From positions 26,151,462 to 26,215,461 of the forward strand of contig OX352763.1 of assembly GCA_947095585.1 (NCBI GenBank): DNA of 64,000 nucleotides. The letters are read 5' to 3'. The notes under the pieces were generated by a model that saw nothing but the letters and a program-made list of their open reading frames with translations, had not been told where the DNA came from and did not search any database. This document shows, one piece after another, positions 10,301 to 21,401 of the stretch. Position 1 is the stretch's first letter. Every line of letters begins with the position of its first letter. This DNA comes from Nephrocerus scutellatus (lineage: Eukaryota; Arthropoda; Insecta; Diptera; Pipunculidae). Both the position numbers and the translations under genes were made by a program.

Positions 10301-12880
10301 CAGCTTTTAATTTATTGCATTAGTTTATCTTACGTTGGCTTTTGGAGCTGGTATCAAACCTCAAATTATTCTGTTTTTTTCTGACCCTGTGCTTTTCTTC
10401 AAATAAAATGGTAAAGGTCTTCCCGGTCCTTTATTTTGTTAATTTTTTTCTGGGAAGGGTTTTCGCACGGTAAGGAAGGGTGGCAAGTATCCTGGGAATT
10501 CCATATTGAAGTCAAAGTAGTTTTTTAAGCGCTCCGCCTATTTTTCCATACGGCATTTCATTAGTACCGAGTGATCTAAGTTTATCCATTTTATTTCCCA
10601 GGTGCTGAAATATAAGAGTTCATATGTGTAATAATGAATAGCAAAAGATACACGATATACTTTTCAATACAATATATGTAGGTATCTCGTTCCCATGTGA
10701 TATTTGTGTGGTATGCAAAGCAGGCAACCTGCTTGGAAAACCCTCCGTATAAAATGGTTATTTGCAATTGTCATATTTCGTAATTGCTTAATTTAGCATT
10801 TTCATTGTATTGACAGTGCTCTCTGTGTAGTGTGATGGCATTCGAAACAATGAAATCACGACCGAACTCCACTTATAGTAGCTATGCCTGTGCCCCACGT
10901 ATAATTGATCAGAATTGGCTACTACATCAGAGTAACGAGGAATTCTTTTTCCTATTCAAGAGAAATTCAATAGAGTTGTTTGTATGTCCAACTTAAATAT
11001 TCGTATTCCTATATAATAACTTTAATGGACTGTAACCTAGACGGCGCGCGTTTTGGATTACTGTTGTTGTCACAACCTCGACACTGCTAACCATTCATAT
11101 TTTTTTCTTTCTGCAATTGCGTGTGAATAAATGAATGAATGATTTTTTAAAGTTCAGACCGTCCCTACCCAGATTTGTCATCGAGTAGTTGTTTCTTGTT
11201 TCCCTTTTTTGTCCAACTTGTTCTCGCACATACATACAATAGTCTTACATATAGTTGATCAAGATTTATTGCTTTTAAATTTTCCAATTACTATTCAACA
11301 GCAGTGGATAGTGTAGTTTTCCTCAGCATTTACGAGTAAGCATGTGAGGCATGCAAGAGTGCGAGGAAACGTCGGGCCGGATACCAAAAGAATACAAAAG
11401 AGACATTTTGTCACAACAATTACCAACAGTGCGAAGTTGTCTGTCCCTCATTACGAGTATGATTGCAGCCAAATGGGCGAATATCGAAGAATCCCAAATG
11501 TGTATGTCACACTGTTTCTGTGGAAGCATTGACCCATATTTCACACAAAACTTGAATAACCAATATATGTGAGTATTTGGCGTTCACTTGTTGGACTGAA
11601 TTGTCACTTTACTGCTCGTATGTGTATGTCTTTACCATTGCTGCTACCTTTGCGTCCGCTCTTTCTATCACCCTATACTACAATGCACTGTAACTAGCAG
11701 CGCACTAATGGCACCAATGTGAATTCCGCAAATCGCTAATAGACCGGACCGCATAAAGCCTTGTAATATGGAGGGAGACTTTCAAAAATTATTACCGCGG
11801 AAGAAGCTGGAATAAATTCAAGCATCCAAATCATAATGCACGGAATTGTACGATGTTACCTTGATTCTTTTAGATTGATCACAATTTGCTTGTGAACCTT
11901 TTGTATTCTGATGATGCGGCGGCAGCGGTGCCGGTGGAGAAACCCATTGATTCCATCGATCGATGCCAGAGCCACAGTAAGCTGTTGTTAAAAAAGATCT
12001 CTACGGCATTGTCGTATAGAAGGATTCAACTTTGAGTAGCGTGCCATATTTCGTATATTGTTGTTTTTGTTGCGCAATATTATTATTAATCTTCTAGCCC
12101 CTTTGGAGTTCACCATTAACGGAGAATTATTGTGAATTGTGTTTGCGGAATCTTCGGCTGGATTCGAATGTAGTACGTCGAATCGTTCGCATGAGCGTCT
12201 CTACTCGCTCTCTTCCCCGAGCGTTTCACGATCCATTCTCTGTAATTCGACAGCACACACATAGAATGCAGACACAAGCAGGATGGCCTGGCCATCAGGG
12301 GGCAATGTCTTAGCTGTGATTCGTACCTACTATTGCCGGTTTTGAAATTGAATTCGTGACTATAATCGACTTGAAGTTCAATAAATAAATTTAATATCCT
12401 ACGTATATTTTTCTTTGAAGAAATACGTATGTGTGTATGCAATACTGCACAATATCAATGAGTTCAATTTCAATTCTATGCGCGTTCAGATTCCATGGAT
12501 ACTGAACAGAACTTCGAACCTGCACTATTGCTGGATGTATCTATAGGGTGGCGAAAAATTCCACAAACCACAAGTTATTTCTCTTCTACTAATCTTACTA
12601 AAATCATCAATTATTGTTTGGAGAAAATTATGTTGCGGTTTGACTGTTATTTCATTATCGCATGCTCCTCGGTAGTTTCGATAACTACTGATGGTATGTA
12701 TTAATTTATTGCAAAAATTTGTGTGAATGTGCATTGCATTCTATATAGTATGGCAATTGAAGTGCAATTGATGAAGAAAGTAAAAAAGTTTTCTTCTTCC
12801 AAAAGGGACGCCTTAATTCGGTTCCCGAAGTCTTTTCGTTTCAGATTACTTTTCGGTTTGAAAAACTTACATTACAAACT
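10301..12880. other. Intergenic DNA without a recognised gene
   Basis: I find no supported exon. Short frames at 11323-11572 and 12116-12442 show no family resemblance and have no coding-like continuation across splice sites. The composition is AT-rich with scattered T runs. Confidence 0.4.
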
Positions 12881-12888
12881 ACGAACTT

Positions 12889-12941
12889 TCTGCTCAGAAG
12901 CCCAACGCACTAACCACTGGAACCACGGTGCCCATACTAAC
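12889..12941 (-). mobile_element. SINE tRNA-like head fragment
   Basis: On the minus strand it reads 'gggcaccgtggttccagtgg' with 'cttctgagcaga' 10-15 nt later. It matches the head of the SINE copy at 48190-48240 and ends before a good box B. It lies directly beside another SINE body. Confidence 0.5.
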
Positions 12942-12944
12942 TAT

Positions 12945-13130
12945 ATTAAATAATATTTGGCCCAACAGGTCCGTGTGGCCCTAGATCTTCTCGCGACCAT
13001 TCCTGTTCTGCGTGTTATATTTTTGCAGACAAATGAATGGGACCCACAATTTAATGCCCACAAAGCTTAAATCTAAAGAAAAGCGAATTGAGAAGCTTTC
13101 GTTGGCAATTATTACTCTCGGAGGTTTTTT
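12945..13130 (-). mobile_element. SINE body fragment lacking its tRNA head
   Basis: It contains the family's 3' body in reverse order: 'cttctcgcgaccatt', 'tttttgcagacaaatg', 'gacccacaatttaatgcc', 'gcgaattgagaagctttc' and 'attactctcgga'. It breaks off at 13130, where the minus-strand LINE begins. Confidence 0.7.
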
Positions 13131-13133
13131 TTC

Positions 13134-13890
13134 ATTGCCTCAACGGGTTTAAGCCCTTATGATGTTAGGCACATTATCAAGGAAGGATAGGGGAGATGTC
13201 GATGTGTATACATTTTGAATGCCAGTGGGTCATATCAAAGAGTATAGAAATATCTCTAAACTCTTTAGTCGTAGTGATGCAGGAATACAAAGCTTGGAAA
13301 GCATTCCATATTCGTGTTGTACTACTTAAGCAAGAGTCTCTTAACTTAGCAGAGAGTCCGAAGATGGGCTTAAGGCTAAACTGATGAGCATTAAAAGCAC
13401 CACGAGTACTACGGTTGAATTCATGGAGGGACGGAAAGCAACTGGCTATTTATTTTCAGCAACGTTGATGGAAAAATCTGTAAAACAGTGACAAACATGA
13501 GACATCAATCGTTCTTTCAATATTTTTGTCACTTATAAGTTTTATCGCACGGTTCTGTATTATGTCAAGCAGATGCAAGGTGGCCTTAGGTGAACCTGAC
13601 CAGATATGATAGTTATACTCATGTTTGGGGGGGGGGGGGGGGCGAATAAATGCCTTGTAGATAGTAGCCAGATTAGAGGAATGAAATGTTTCTTGGACCG
13701 TGTTAGTAAGCCATTCGCAAAATTGTTTGCAACGTTGAATATGTGGTCATTGCAACGAAGCTTATCGTTGATGCACATACCAAGAATTGTCATTGTCATT
13801 CATGGATAATGGCTGGATGTTACTATTTCGCTTCAATGACAGAAGACAGCATTGGGTTTTTGAAGCATTAAATTTACTATACTCTATAGT
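13134..13890 (-). mobile_element. Jockey-like LINE fragment, 3' part
   Basis: On the minus strand, 3'-UTR sequence ('cataagggcttaaacccgtt') lies near 13134-13165; compare 41985-42005 of another copy. The reverse transcriptase C-terminal region with ILGMCINDKLRCNDHIF is at 13740-13795. The frame is broken by a run of 16 G at 13627-13642. It stands head-to-head with the plus-strand copy that follows. Confidence 0.7.
13627..13642 (+). repeat. Homopolymer run of 16 G
   Basis: Sixteen uninterrupted G residues lie inside the decayed LINE. The other copies have no such run, so it arose after insertion or is an assembly artefact. Confidence 0.8.
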
Positions 13891-13894
13891 GTTC

Positions 13895-14880
13895 TCCACA
13901 GCCACTATCCAGCCTGTTTCTAAAAAATGCGAACCGTTATCTCTTTCCTCCTACCGACTAATTGCGCTAATATCCACATTCTAATGTCATGGAAAAGCTC
14001 ATCAATAGTATAGCTTGTGCAATACCTTGAATCACGAGAACGTGAAATCCTTAGCGACCAGCAGTACGGTTTTCATAGGCAACGTTTTGCAGGTGACCTG
14101 ATGGTTTATCTCACTGAAAAGTGGAACCAGTCTATTCACAAATTTGGTGAAATCAAAGTTGTTGCACTCGATATTTCCAAGGCATTTGACAGAGTCTGCC
14201 ATCAAGCTCTTTTGTCGAAAATGAATGCCTATGGAATTGATAAGGCCCCGCTTGATTGGACTAATAACATCAATCCAGGTTGTATTGGACGGTTTCAAAT
14301 CCAATGTTCACTGCATAAACGCCGGTATTCCACAAGGCTCTGTTTTGTCTCCGACACTATTTCTCATTTTCATTAATGATCTCGCTTTTCTAATCCAATC
14401 CATTCTTTCGCCGACAATAGCACTCTTAGCTTTTAATATGATTTCACGCTTTACACACCCCTCTACATCGCAAGTTGACAGCATAAGAAGGTGGGGACTA
14501 CATAATAGAGTTGAATTTAATGCTTCTAAAACCCAATGCTGTCTTCTGTCGTCCAAGAGTAATTTAAGCCCCGAACCTTTATCCATGAATGGATCTTGCA
14601 TCAAAGAAACTGAAAAACTCTCAATTCTCGGTATGTGCGTCAACAACAAGCTTCGTTGGAATGACCACATATTTGCCATCGCCAAAAATGCTGCGAGATG
14701 TTTAGGTTTTCTAATACGGTGCAAGATGTACTTCACTCTTTCAGATCTGGCCATTATTTACAAGGCGTATATTCGCCCTAAACTTGAATTAAACTGTATT
14801 GTCTGGGTAGGTGCTCCCAAGACTATGAATAAAGAACGTAAATATCGCGAAAACAATCGAATCGCTTGAACGTAGGTTTC
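13895..14880 (+). mobile_element. Jockey-like LINE fragment with reverse transcriptase
   Basis: The reverse transcriptase palm is visible: QQYGFHRQRFAGDLMVYL, then KVVALDISKAFDRVCHQAL (the first catalytic Asp in LDISKAFD), then INAGIPQGSVLSPTLFLIF near 14310-14370. The next motif reads HSFADNST at about 14400, where ADD is standard. The C-terminal region includes SILGMCVNNKLRWNDHIF and AYIRPKLELNCIVW. Frameshifts near 14270 and 14380 split it. It has no endonuclease domain and is 5'-truncated. Confidence 0.82.
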
Positions 14881-15165
14881 CTGCTTGTCACTGTTTTATC
14901 GAACTGGTCATTCTTATGAAGCTTCTTGTTGCCGCACATACCTAGTATTGCGAGTTTATCAGTTAAGTGATTGTATATATCACCGAATAGTAGAACCGGT
15001 ATTTGCATCAATTTGGTGAAAGCAAAGCTGTTGCATTCAATAGTTCCAAGCAATTTGACAGAGTTTGACATGAAGCTTTTTTTTATATCAAAAATGGAGT
15101 CGATAAAAACTGCTTCATTGGATGCTCATTAGTTTATCCTCAAGCCCGTCTTCGGACGTACTGTT
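14880..15165. mobile_element. Scrambled fragments of the same jockey-like LINE
   Basis: 'aggtttcctgcttgtcactg' (+) belongs to the C-terminal end of the family. It is followed by a minus-strand piece at about 14905-14965 encoding KLAILGMCGNKKL. A plus-strand piece from about 14985 onward then matches the HQFGESKAVA...SKQFDRV segment. Order and orientation are shuffled relative to intact copies. Confidence 0.6.
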
Positions 15166-17129
15166 AAGTTAAACGATTTAGACGTACAATTCGTGTGTGG
15201 ACTGCTCTGCAAATTCATGAATAAAAGTGCTTTCTGCTCAACCGCTTTAGACCGCACTACCTAGTTAATAGTTTATAAGAAAATAGATATATATATATAT
15301 TTTTCTTTCGTAAATGTTTTATTAAGATTTCATAATCATTTGCAGTCTTACGGAAAGCATTAACAATCAAGAAATTCGTAACAGCACAATCTCTTTTAAA
15401 ATTCTACCTCCGAGTACAACACTATAGTCATTTATGAGGCTTTAAAAGTTTTTGGCATTTTTATGACTCAGACAAATATGTACAGAAATATATACCAAAG
15501 TATTATGTCATTAACTCATTGTATAGGATCAATATATATTATGTATGTACACACAATCATTTCGTACATTTTGAAGTTAGGTAATTTGATTTCTGATACA
15601 ATACTTCGATACTTAATTCCGTTTTTTTTATATAGCGACAAATTGAAAGAGAAGTGCACAAAAACAGGATATTCCATTTAATCCATTTGATGAACAAATT
15701 AGCTTCCCCATTGCAGAGTTCGGTACATTCGTCTCGAATTACTTGACATAAAATGCTTTAAAAAAGGCACAATATGTGCGTGATAAGTGTGCATGTAGGT
15801 CTATGTATGGTATGTTTGTGCAAATTCTGGATAATGCTCACAGAGGTAATTAAGCGAGTTCGGCGTTATTTCAGCGGATCAGAGATATCGATTTCACTTG
15901 GCAAACAAGGAAGAAGGAACAAACATAAAAAATGCATCGATCCCGAGAGTTGGTTTCTGATGTACCGGTACTGGTACTGTACGAGGTAGGTACTCGTATA
16001 GAACACGCACATGCGAGTATGGTCGAAGGAAGCCACAAATCGTCCATTTGTTTTGAGAAACAAGAGCAGAGTCTAAAAAGTGCTCACCTGCCTCCAGGAT
16101 AATAACAATTGAATAATAATCACAAACAAAAGACCGATATAATGATTTTTTTTTCCTTTTCAGATTAAGGCGAATACCGATTTACTTTAATGCTTGAAAA
16201 TTCTGCCATCTTTTTTTTTTTTGAACAACGCACCGCCTTTTTTGACAGGCCAATTAAATATATATGGGATTTTGGGGTGTGTGTTACTATATACTCGATG
16301 TGCTACGTTGAACCATACTCATTGCAAATGCAATTTTTAATCGACCCCATAATACAAAACTCATTGACGGACGAAAAACAATAAGAAACTGAAACCATCA
16401 TTATTTTCAAGTTGAAGTTCGGATGTAGATTGGTTGCAGTGAAGCCGCACGAGCCCTTTGCATTTTGCATAATGCTTTTTAGCAAGCTACGACCGGCTGC
16501 TCAACGGAAATGGTTGCAATTTTCTAGGTATTGATTCATCATCGTGCACAAATTCGTTCGCTGCACTCATAGTTCTACAATGCTACAAGAGAAGGGTGTG
16601 CTTCATATTGATACTTTTGTTGTTGTTTTAATTTTAAAAAGGGTCTAATGGTCCTTTGTTCTCATGTGTGAATTAGAAGTGTAACATATAGCTTTCAATG
16701 AAGTGAAGGCATTAATTCAAAATGGCTATCGTAAAGATGAATTGCCGTAAAAGGAATGGTCAGCTCTAGACTCAATATTTTTTCCGAGCTGATGAATTTA
16801 AGAATAGTTAAAAAGTTAAAGCTAGACTTCTCATAACAACAATCATTGTTATCATCATTTTTTTAAATTTAGCGACTCAGTAATTGTGCGTACCTTTTTC
16901 GTTTGCTAGGCCTGAAACGTGTCGACAATTTGGTTCCGCATCGAGGGATTATTCTCTTCATTCGGGAAGATATCTGTTTAAGTGTACCTAATTTTTTTTG
17001 TTCCGAACTGTAATCCCATTTTCAATACGTTATGGATTGAAATTTAAAATTTCAAACCATTCTATGTTTATTTGTTCACTATATCGTAGTCCAAATTTGC
17101 CACCTGATAACACTGGTATTGAGTTTGAG
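15166..17129. other. AT-rich intergenic DNA, nothing recognised
   Basis: Contains only AT microsatellite-like stretches (about 15285-15300) and T runs. No exon or element identified. Confidence 0.4.
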
Positions 17130-17815
17130 TATCGGAAACTATAGACAAGATTTACCAGTACGATCCAGCACCGGAATTGGTAGTCTTGGGCGATTTCAGT
17201 GTCCACAATAATAATTGGTTTACCTTTTCGAATGATAGAGATCGAACAGGTGCAACCGTAGAACTATTTACAAACATTAATCTTCTCACCCAACTCGTCG
17301 ATAAGCCAACAAGATATCCCGATACTACTAGTCAATCACCTCATCTTTTTGAATTAATTTCTAATTATTATGCCACAGAAATATTCAGTTGATTTATCTG
17401 CTCCATTAGGACTTTTCGACCACGCTCTGATAATTGCCAAATTTTTCATTACCCCAGCCATTGTAGAGCCTATTCGGAAAAGACTACTCTGACACTTCAA
17501 AAATGCTAACTTGGAGCTCCTGAACCAATTTTATAGTTCATTTGATTGGTCAACCTGCTTTTCCAACAATAATGCTGATGAAGCTTCTCAACTTATCACG
17601 TCAATGATAGGAATGAAAAATTCCATTCCCTCCTCGTTTAAGAAAAGCAATATCCGTAAGAATAACTGGTTTAATGTAAAATGCAGGTCAGCTCAGCGGC
17701 CCATTTCGACAACGTTAATTAACTTTCCGAAGAAAACCTTGTTAAGTTTAGAATAGCCAGAAACAGAGTGAACGCTATAATAAATAGGACCAAAATAAGA
17801 AATTACCACAAGATT
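17130..17815 (+). mobile_element. Jockey-like LINE, endonuclease part (family F)
   Basis: The frame VLGDFSVHNNNWFTFSNDRD at about 17185 is the GDFN/H...W block of the AP-type endonuclease, followed by LTQLVDKPTRYPD, a common LINE phrase. GLFDHALI near 17410 is the SDH-type motif, with Phe in place of Ser. The linker ends in an RNRV-type stretch near 17760-17790. The sequence stops at the (TCA)n tail of the minus-strand RTE copy. Confidence 0.75.
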
Positions 17816-19250
17816 CGGGATCATCATCATCATATTTGGTTCTACAACCGGTCCTGGCCTCCCACAAAAAGTCTCTCCACCGGTCCCGATTTTAAGCCAT
17901 CCAGTTTTGCATCTCATCTAGTTTTGCATCTCTAAACTATGGACGTCCTTGTCCACGCCATCCACCCGGCGTAGGCTGAGCTGTCCTTGATATCGTGTTC
18001 CATAATTCCTACCGCAAAGGACTTTCCGAGCAGGATCCTTTTCGCTCATGCGAGCTAGGTGTCCTGCCCACCGGAGCATACCGAGCTTAATTCTCTTCAC
18101 GATGTTGTCATCGCGGTAACGCTCGTAGATCTCATCATTATAGAGTCTCAGGAATCTTTCTTCCTCACATACGGTGCCAAGAATTCTCCGTAAGACTTTT
18201 CTTTCGAACTCGGCTAAGAGGTCAAGAGGTTTGCTTTTTGCTAAGCACCCAAGTCTCGGATCCATATCTAAATACTGGTATGACCATTGTCTTATATACC
18301 AGCAGCTTGGATGTTATGATTAAATTCCTAGATTTGAAGAGTCTTGACAGACTATAGTAGGCTTTGTTGGCTATAAGCAACCGTGCGAGTATTTCTGGTT
18401 CCATGCTGTTATCGGCTGCTACAGTTGACCCGAGATAGTTAAAGGATTGCACTTCTTTAAATTCGCGCTCCACTATTTTAATTGAGGGACCAATTTTGGA
18501 TCCTCTACTCGCAGATGTGGCCAACATGAACTTTGCTCTCATTTATCTGCAGCCCCAGATTTCGTGCCGCCCGCTCTATCTGGATGAAAGCATCCTGTAC
18601 AGCTCTCAGGTTTTTACCAACGATGTAAATATCGTATGTGTAAGCCAGTATCTGAATAGACTTATAAAGGATTGTTCCTCTCCCCGTTACATCGGAGTCT
18701 CGGATTACTTTCTCCAATGCCAGGTTGAAGAGAACGCAGGCCAGTCCATCCCCTTGTCGGAGTCCGTTGTAGATGTTGAATGGGCTTGAAGGTGATCCGG
18801 ATATTTTTAATTGGCTTATAACATTGGTCATGGTCAACCTACATAGTCGTGTCAGTTTATTTGGAATGCCGATTTCTCTAATGGGTTTATAAAGTTCAAC
18901 CCTGGCTATGCTATCATAGGCGGCTTTAAAGTCTATAAAAAGATGGTGTAGTGAATTTTGAAACTCTAGACATTTTTCCAACACCTGCCTTAGGGTGTAA
19001 ATCGGATGAGTTCTTGATTTGCCTGGGATAAAGCCACACTGGTATGGACCAATTATGGCTTTAGCGTATGGGGCTATTCTGTCTTGAAGTATAAATGAGA
19101 AAATCTTTTTCGTGGTACTCAACAACCTTATACCACGATCATTGTTGCATTTTGTGATTTTTGAGCCGATTTATCGCTCTGCTAACTTCGTCTATGCTTG
19201 GTGGCGGCAGCATAGTGTGGTCTTCGGTCATTGGTGGAGGTAATGGAATC
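17816..19250 (-). mobile_element. RTE-type LINE, 5'-truncated reverse transcriptase copy
   Basis: On the minus strand this has the reverse transcriptase fingers and palm: YQCGFIPGKSRTHPIYTLRQ, LFIDFKAAYDSI (first catalytic Asp), YNGLRQGDGLACVLFNLALE. The YADD box is changed to AYTYD near 18640. The C-terminal region KRIKLGMLRWAGHLARMSEK lies near 18060-18100. The 3' end is a (TGA)n tail at 17819-17832. It was inserted into, or replaced the middle of, the plus-strand LINE whose two ends lie on either side. Confidence 0.85.
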
Positions 19251-19259
19251 TATCAATAA

Positions 19260-19840
19260 TTTGAAACTAATAAGCTACATATCTGGATACGAATGCTCTC
19301 TTAGCCGATGTGCAGTATGGATTTCGTAAAAATCGTTCTTCAGGTGAACTCATGACGTGCATGACTCATTGTTGGGAGCGAATCATTGGAAATCTAGGTG
19401 AATCAAGCGTTGCGTCCTTGAATATTTCTAAGGCTTTTCATGGACTGTGGCATGATTGTCTTATTAATAAGATTCGTGCGCTCTACTTACACACCTCTCT
19501 CATTGCATGGATTGAGGATTATTTATGGAACCGTAAAATAAAAGTAGTATTGAAAGGTATATCGTATATCCGAATAAATCCCAGGCTTGTCTTTTTTCTC
19601 GGAAGGCAGTTCAACATTACGTGCCACCAGTAATTAACTTGGGAAATATGATTCACTTAAAATGTTAGGTTTGAAAGTTTCAGGTGAACCTTCCTGGAAG
19701 GAACATATCAATGGAATTTCAAAAAGAGCGAGCCAATGTTTGGGCTTCATAAGTAACATTGTAACTTCTACTTCACCAGCTCTGAATGAAGTATTAAGAT
19801 TGTTTCATACTTAAGTTAGATACTTATATTAGACCAATTT
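19260..19840 (+). mobile_element. Jockey-like LINE, reverse transcriptase part (family F)
   Basis: Fingers begin after a VMESINNLKLISYI-like stretch at about 19240-19280. They are followed by VQYGFRKNRSSGELMTCM and SSVASLNISKAFHGLWHDCL, where the catalytic Asp of the LDISKAFD motif reads Asn (NISKAF). A downstream frame has SWKEHINGISKRASQCLGFI near 19700. It is probably the continuation of the endonuclease part at 17130-17815. Confidence 0.72.
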
Positions 19841-19849
19841 TAGTATTTA

Positions 19850-20580
19850 TATTATATGTATATAACCCATTTGCGGTATCTTGATGGAATTCTTAATATA
19901 TAAGTATCAATTCTATGTGATTTAGTTTGAATTTATATAAAGCCATGCTTTTTTTTCCTGTACTATAACTTAACGCTAAACAAAATCCAGCCAATAATCT
20001 AACATTAATTGAGTGAAAAATATAAAAGAGTAAGTCTCTTTGAGTTCGTTTCATTACTAATCTAATATCGTAATATCGAATTCATCATTGGCTTCGTCAT
20101 ATCGTCATACGAAATATCGCATGCGATAAAAAAGAGAAACCTGCCTTCAGCTGTTGCCTGTTGGTTCTCGTTCAAAATCAATGTTCATTCGTTCTCTCTT
20201 TCGTTATAATTGTACATTCACTCAATGATATTAGTGGATTGGTTCGCGAGTAAGTCTCTTATAAGGTGGAATAAGTCAATAAAATGTAATAAGAGATTTA
20301 TTAATTGAGTTCTTTTTACTCATATAGTCAGCTGTCACAAGAATAAAAGGTAAATTTCAAAGCGAAATTTGGCTCAAAATTTTGTGTAAAGTGTGTTTCT
20401 GGTCAACATCGAAGTAGGCTGTAATGTTATTATTATTACCTATTTTTAAACAAATGTTGTTTTAAAATCTCTTCTCAGCAAAAGTTATCGTAAAAAACAT
20501 TTTCCCTTGCAGCGGTACATTTTGTTTCTTTTGTATGAATTTTAATATTTCCCTTAAATGTGTGTATTTGTATTACTGTT
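19850..20580. other. Intergenic DNA, nothing recognised
   Basis: 'gagtaagtctctt' occurs at about 20029 and again at about 20248, which could mark an old repeat. I cannot assign it. No coding exon is seen. Confidence 0.35.
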
Positions 20581-20853
20581 TTAAGTATTTTTAGAAAACA
20601 ATAATTTTGCTGTATTTCTGTTATTGCAAGATGTTTTAGACTTAGTACTACTAAATAGACCAACGGATTTGTAATTTGAGACTTTTCCCGTAACCACGGC
20701 TGGCCGGCCGATGTTGTCAAAGTAAATGCCTGCGGTTTTGATTCTGTACTGTACAGCCGAGTGATATTTTTTTTTCAAAACAATCGATGCAATCGGTTTA
20801 TATGACGCCGATCTCAGACCAACAGCTGTATAGCCATTGTATATTTTCAACTA
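20581..20853 (-). CDS. Unrecognised open frame, possible last exon
   Basis: On the minus strand an 89-codon frame runs from a possible 3' splice site (ttctatag) to a stop at 20581. It contains GYTAVGLRSASYKP and VSNYKSVGLFSSTKSKT. It is not AT-shadow-like and does not match any mobile-element family in this window. I do not recognise it and find no upstream exon or signal peptide. It may be chance. Confidence 0.15.
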
Positions 20854-21304
20854 TAGAATGATTGATTGAGCCAGTGCAGCGGTTTGAAAGTTGAAATTTT
20901 GAAATTAATTGATGCCTTCTATTATGCGTTACCAGGTTCAATTAAGTAGTTGTAGGTGGATGATAAATCGAATTAAACTTTATAAATAGATGTCACAAAA
21001 GAGTACATATAATGTACATTATAAAATGAAAAAGTACTCATGTTTCAAAGATTTTTAATAAAATAAAATTTTAAATTTTAATCACAAAAATAAAACGAAC
21101 GAAAAAACCGAAATTGGAAATCTTTTTTAAAAGCCTGAATTTGAGTTAGCCAAACTACGAAAAACCAAAAAGAATCGTCAAAGAATCTTTTGAAAAGAGA
21201 TTTTCTCTTTTCTGGTAAACTTCATTTGAAACCAACTCCTTCGTTCATCCTTGGTGCAATTTTTTGGAGCTGAATTAAATTGATGAATATACTTTTATAT
21301 AGTG
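20854..21304. other. Intergenic DNA, nothing recognised
   Basis: A-rich sequence with no element or exon that I can support. Confidence 0.35.
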
Positions 21305-21401
21305 GCAAAGAAGGGCGTCATCATGGACACTGGCTCAATGAAAAGAGTAAGCTGGTCCAATAAGTTCAGTCAAGGAACAAATTCTCTCCTTTTCATTACT
21401 A
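21305..21401 (+). mobile_element. LINE family D, left part of an interrupted copy
   Basis: 'atggacactggc', 'gtaagctggtccaat' and 'aacaaattctctcctttt' match 63238-63312 of the family D copy at the end of the window, in order. The copy is interrupted by the jockey-like LINE and resumes at 23225. Confidence 0.65.
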
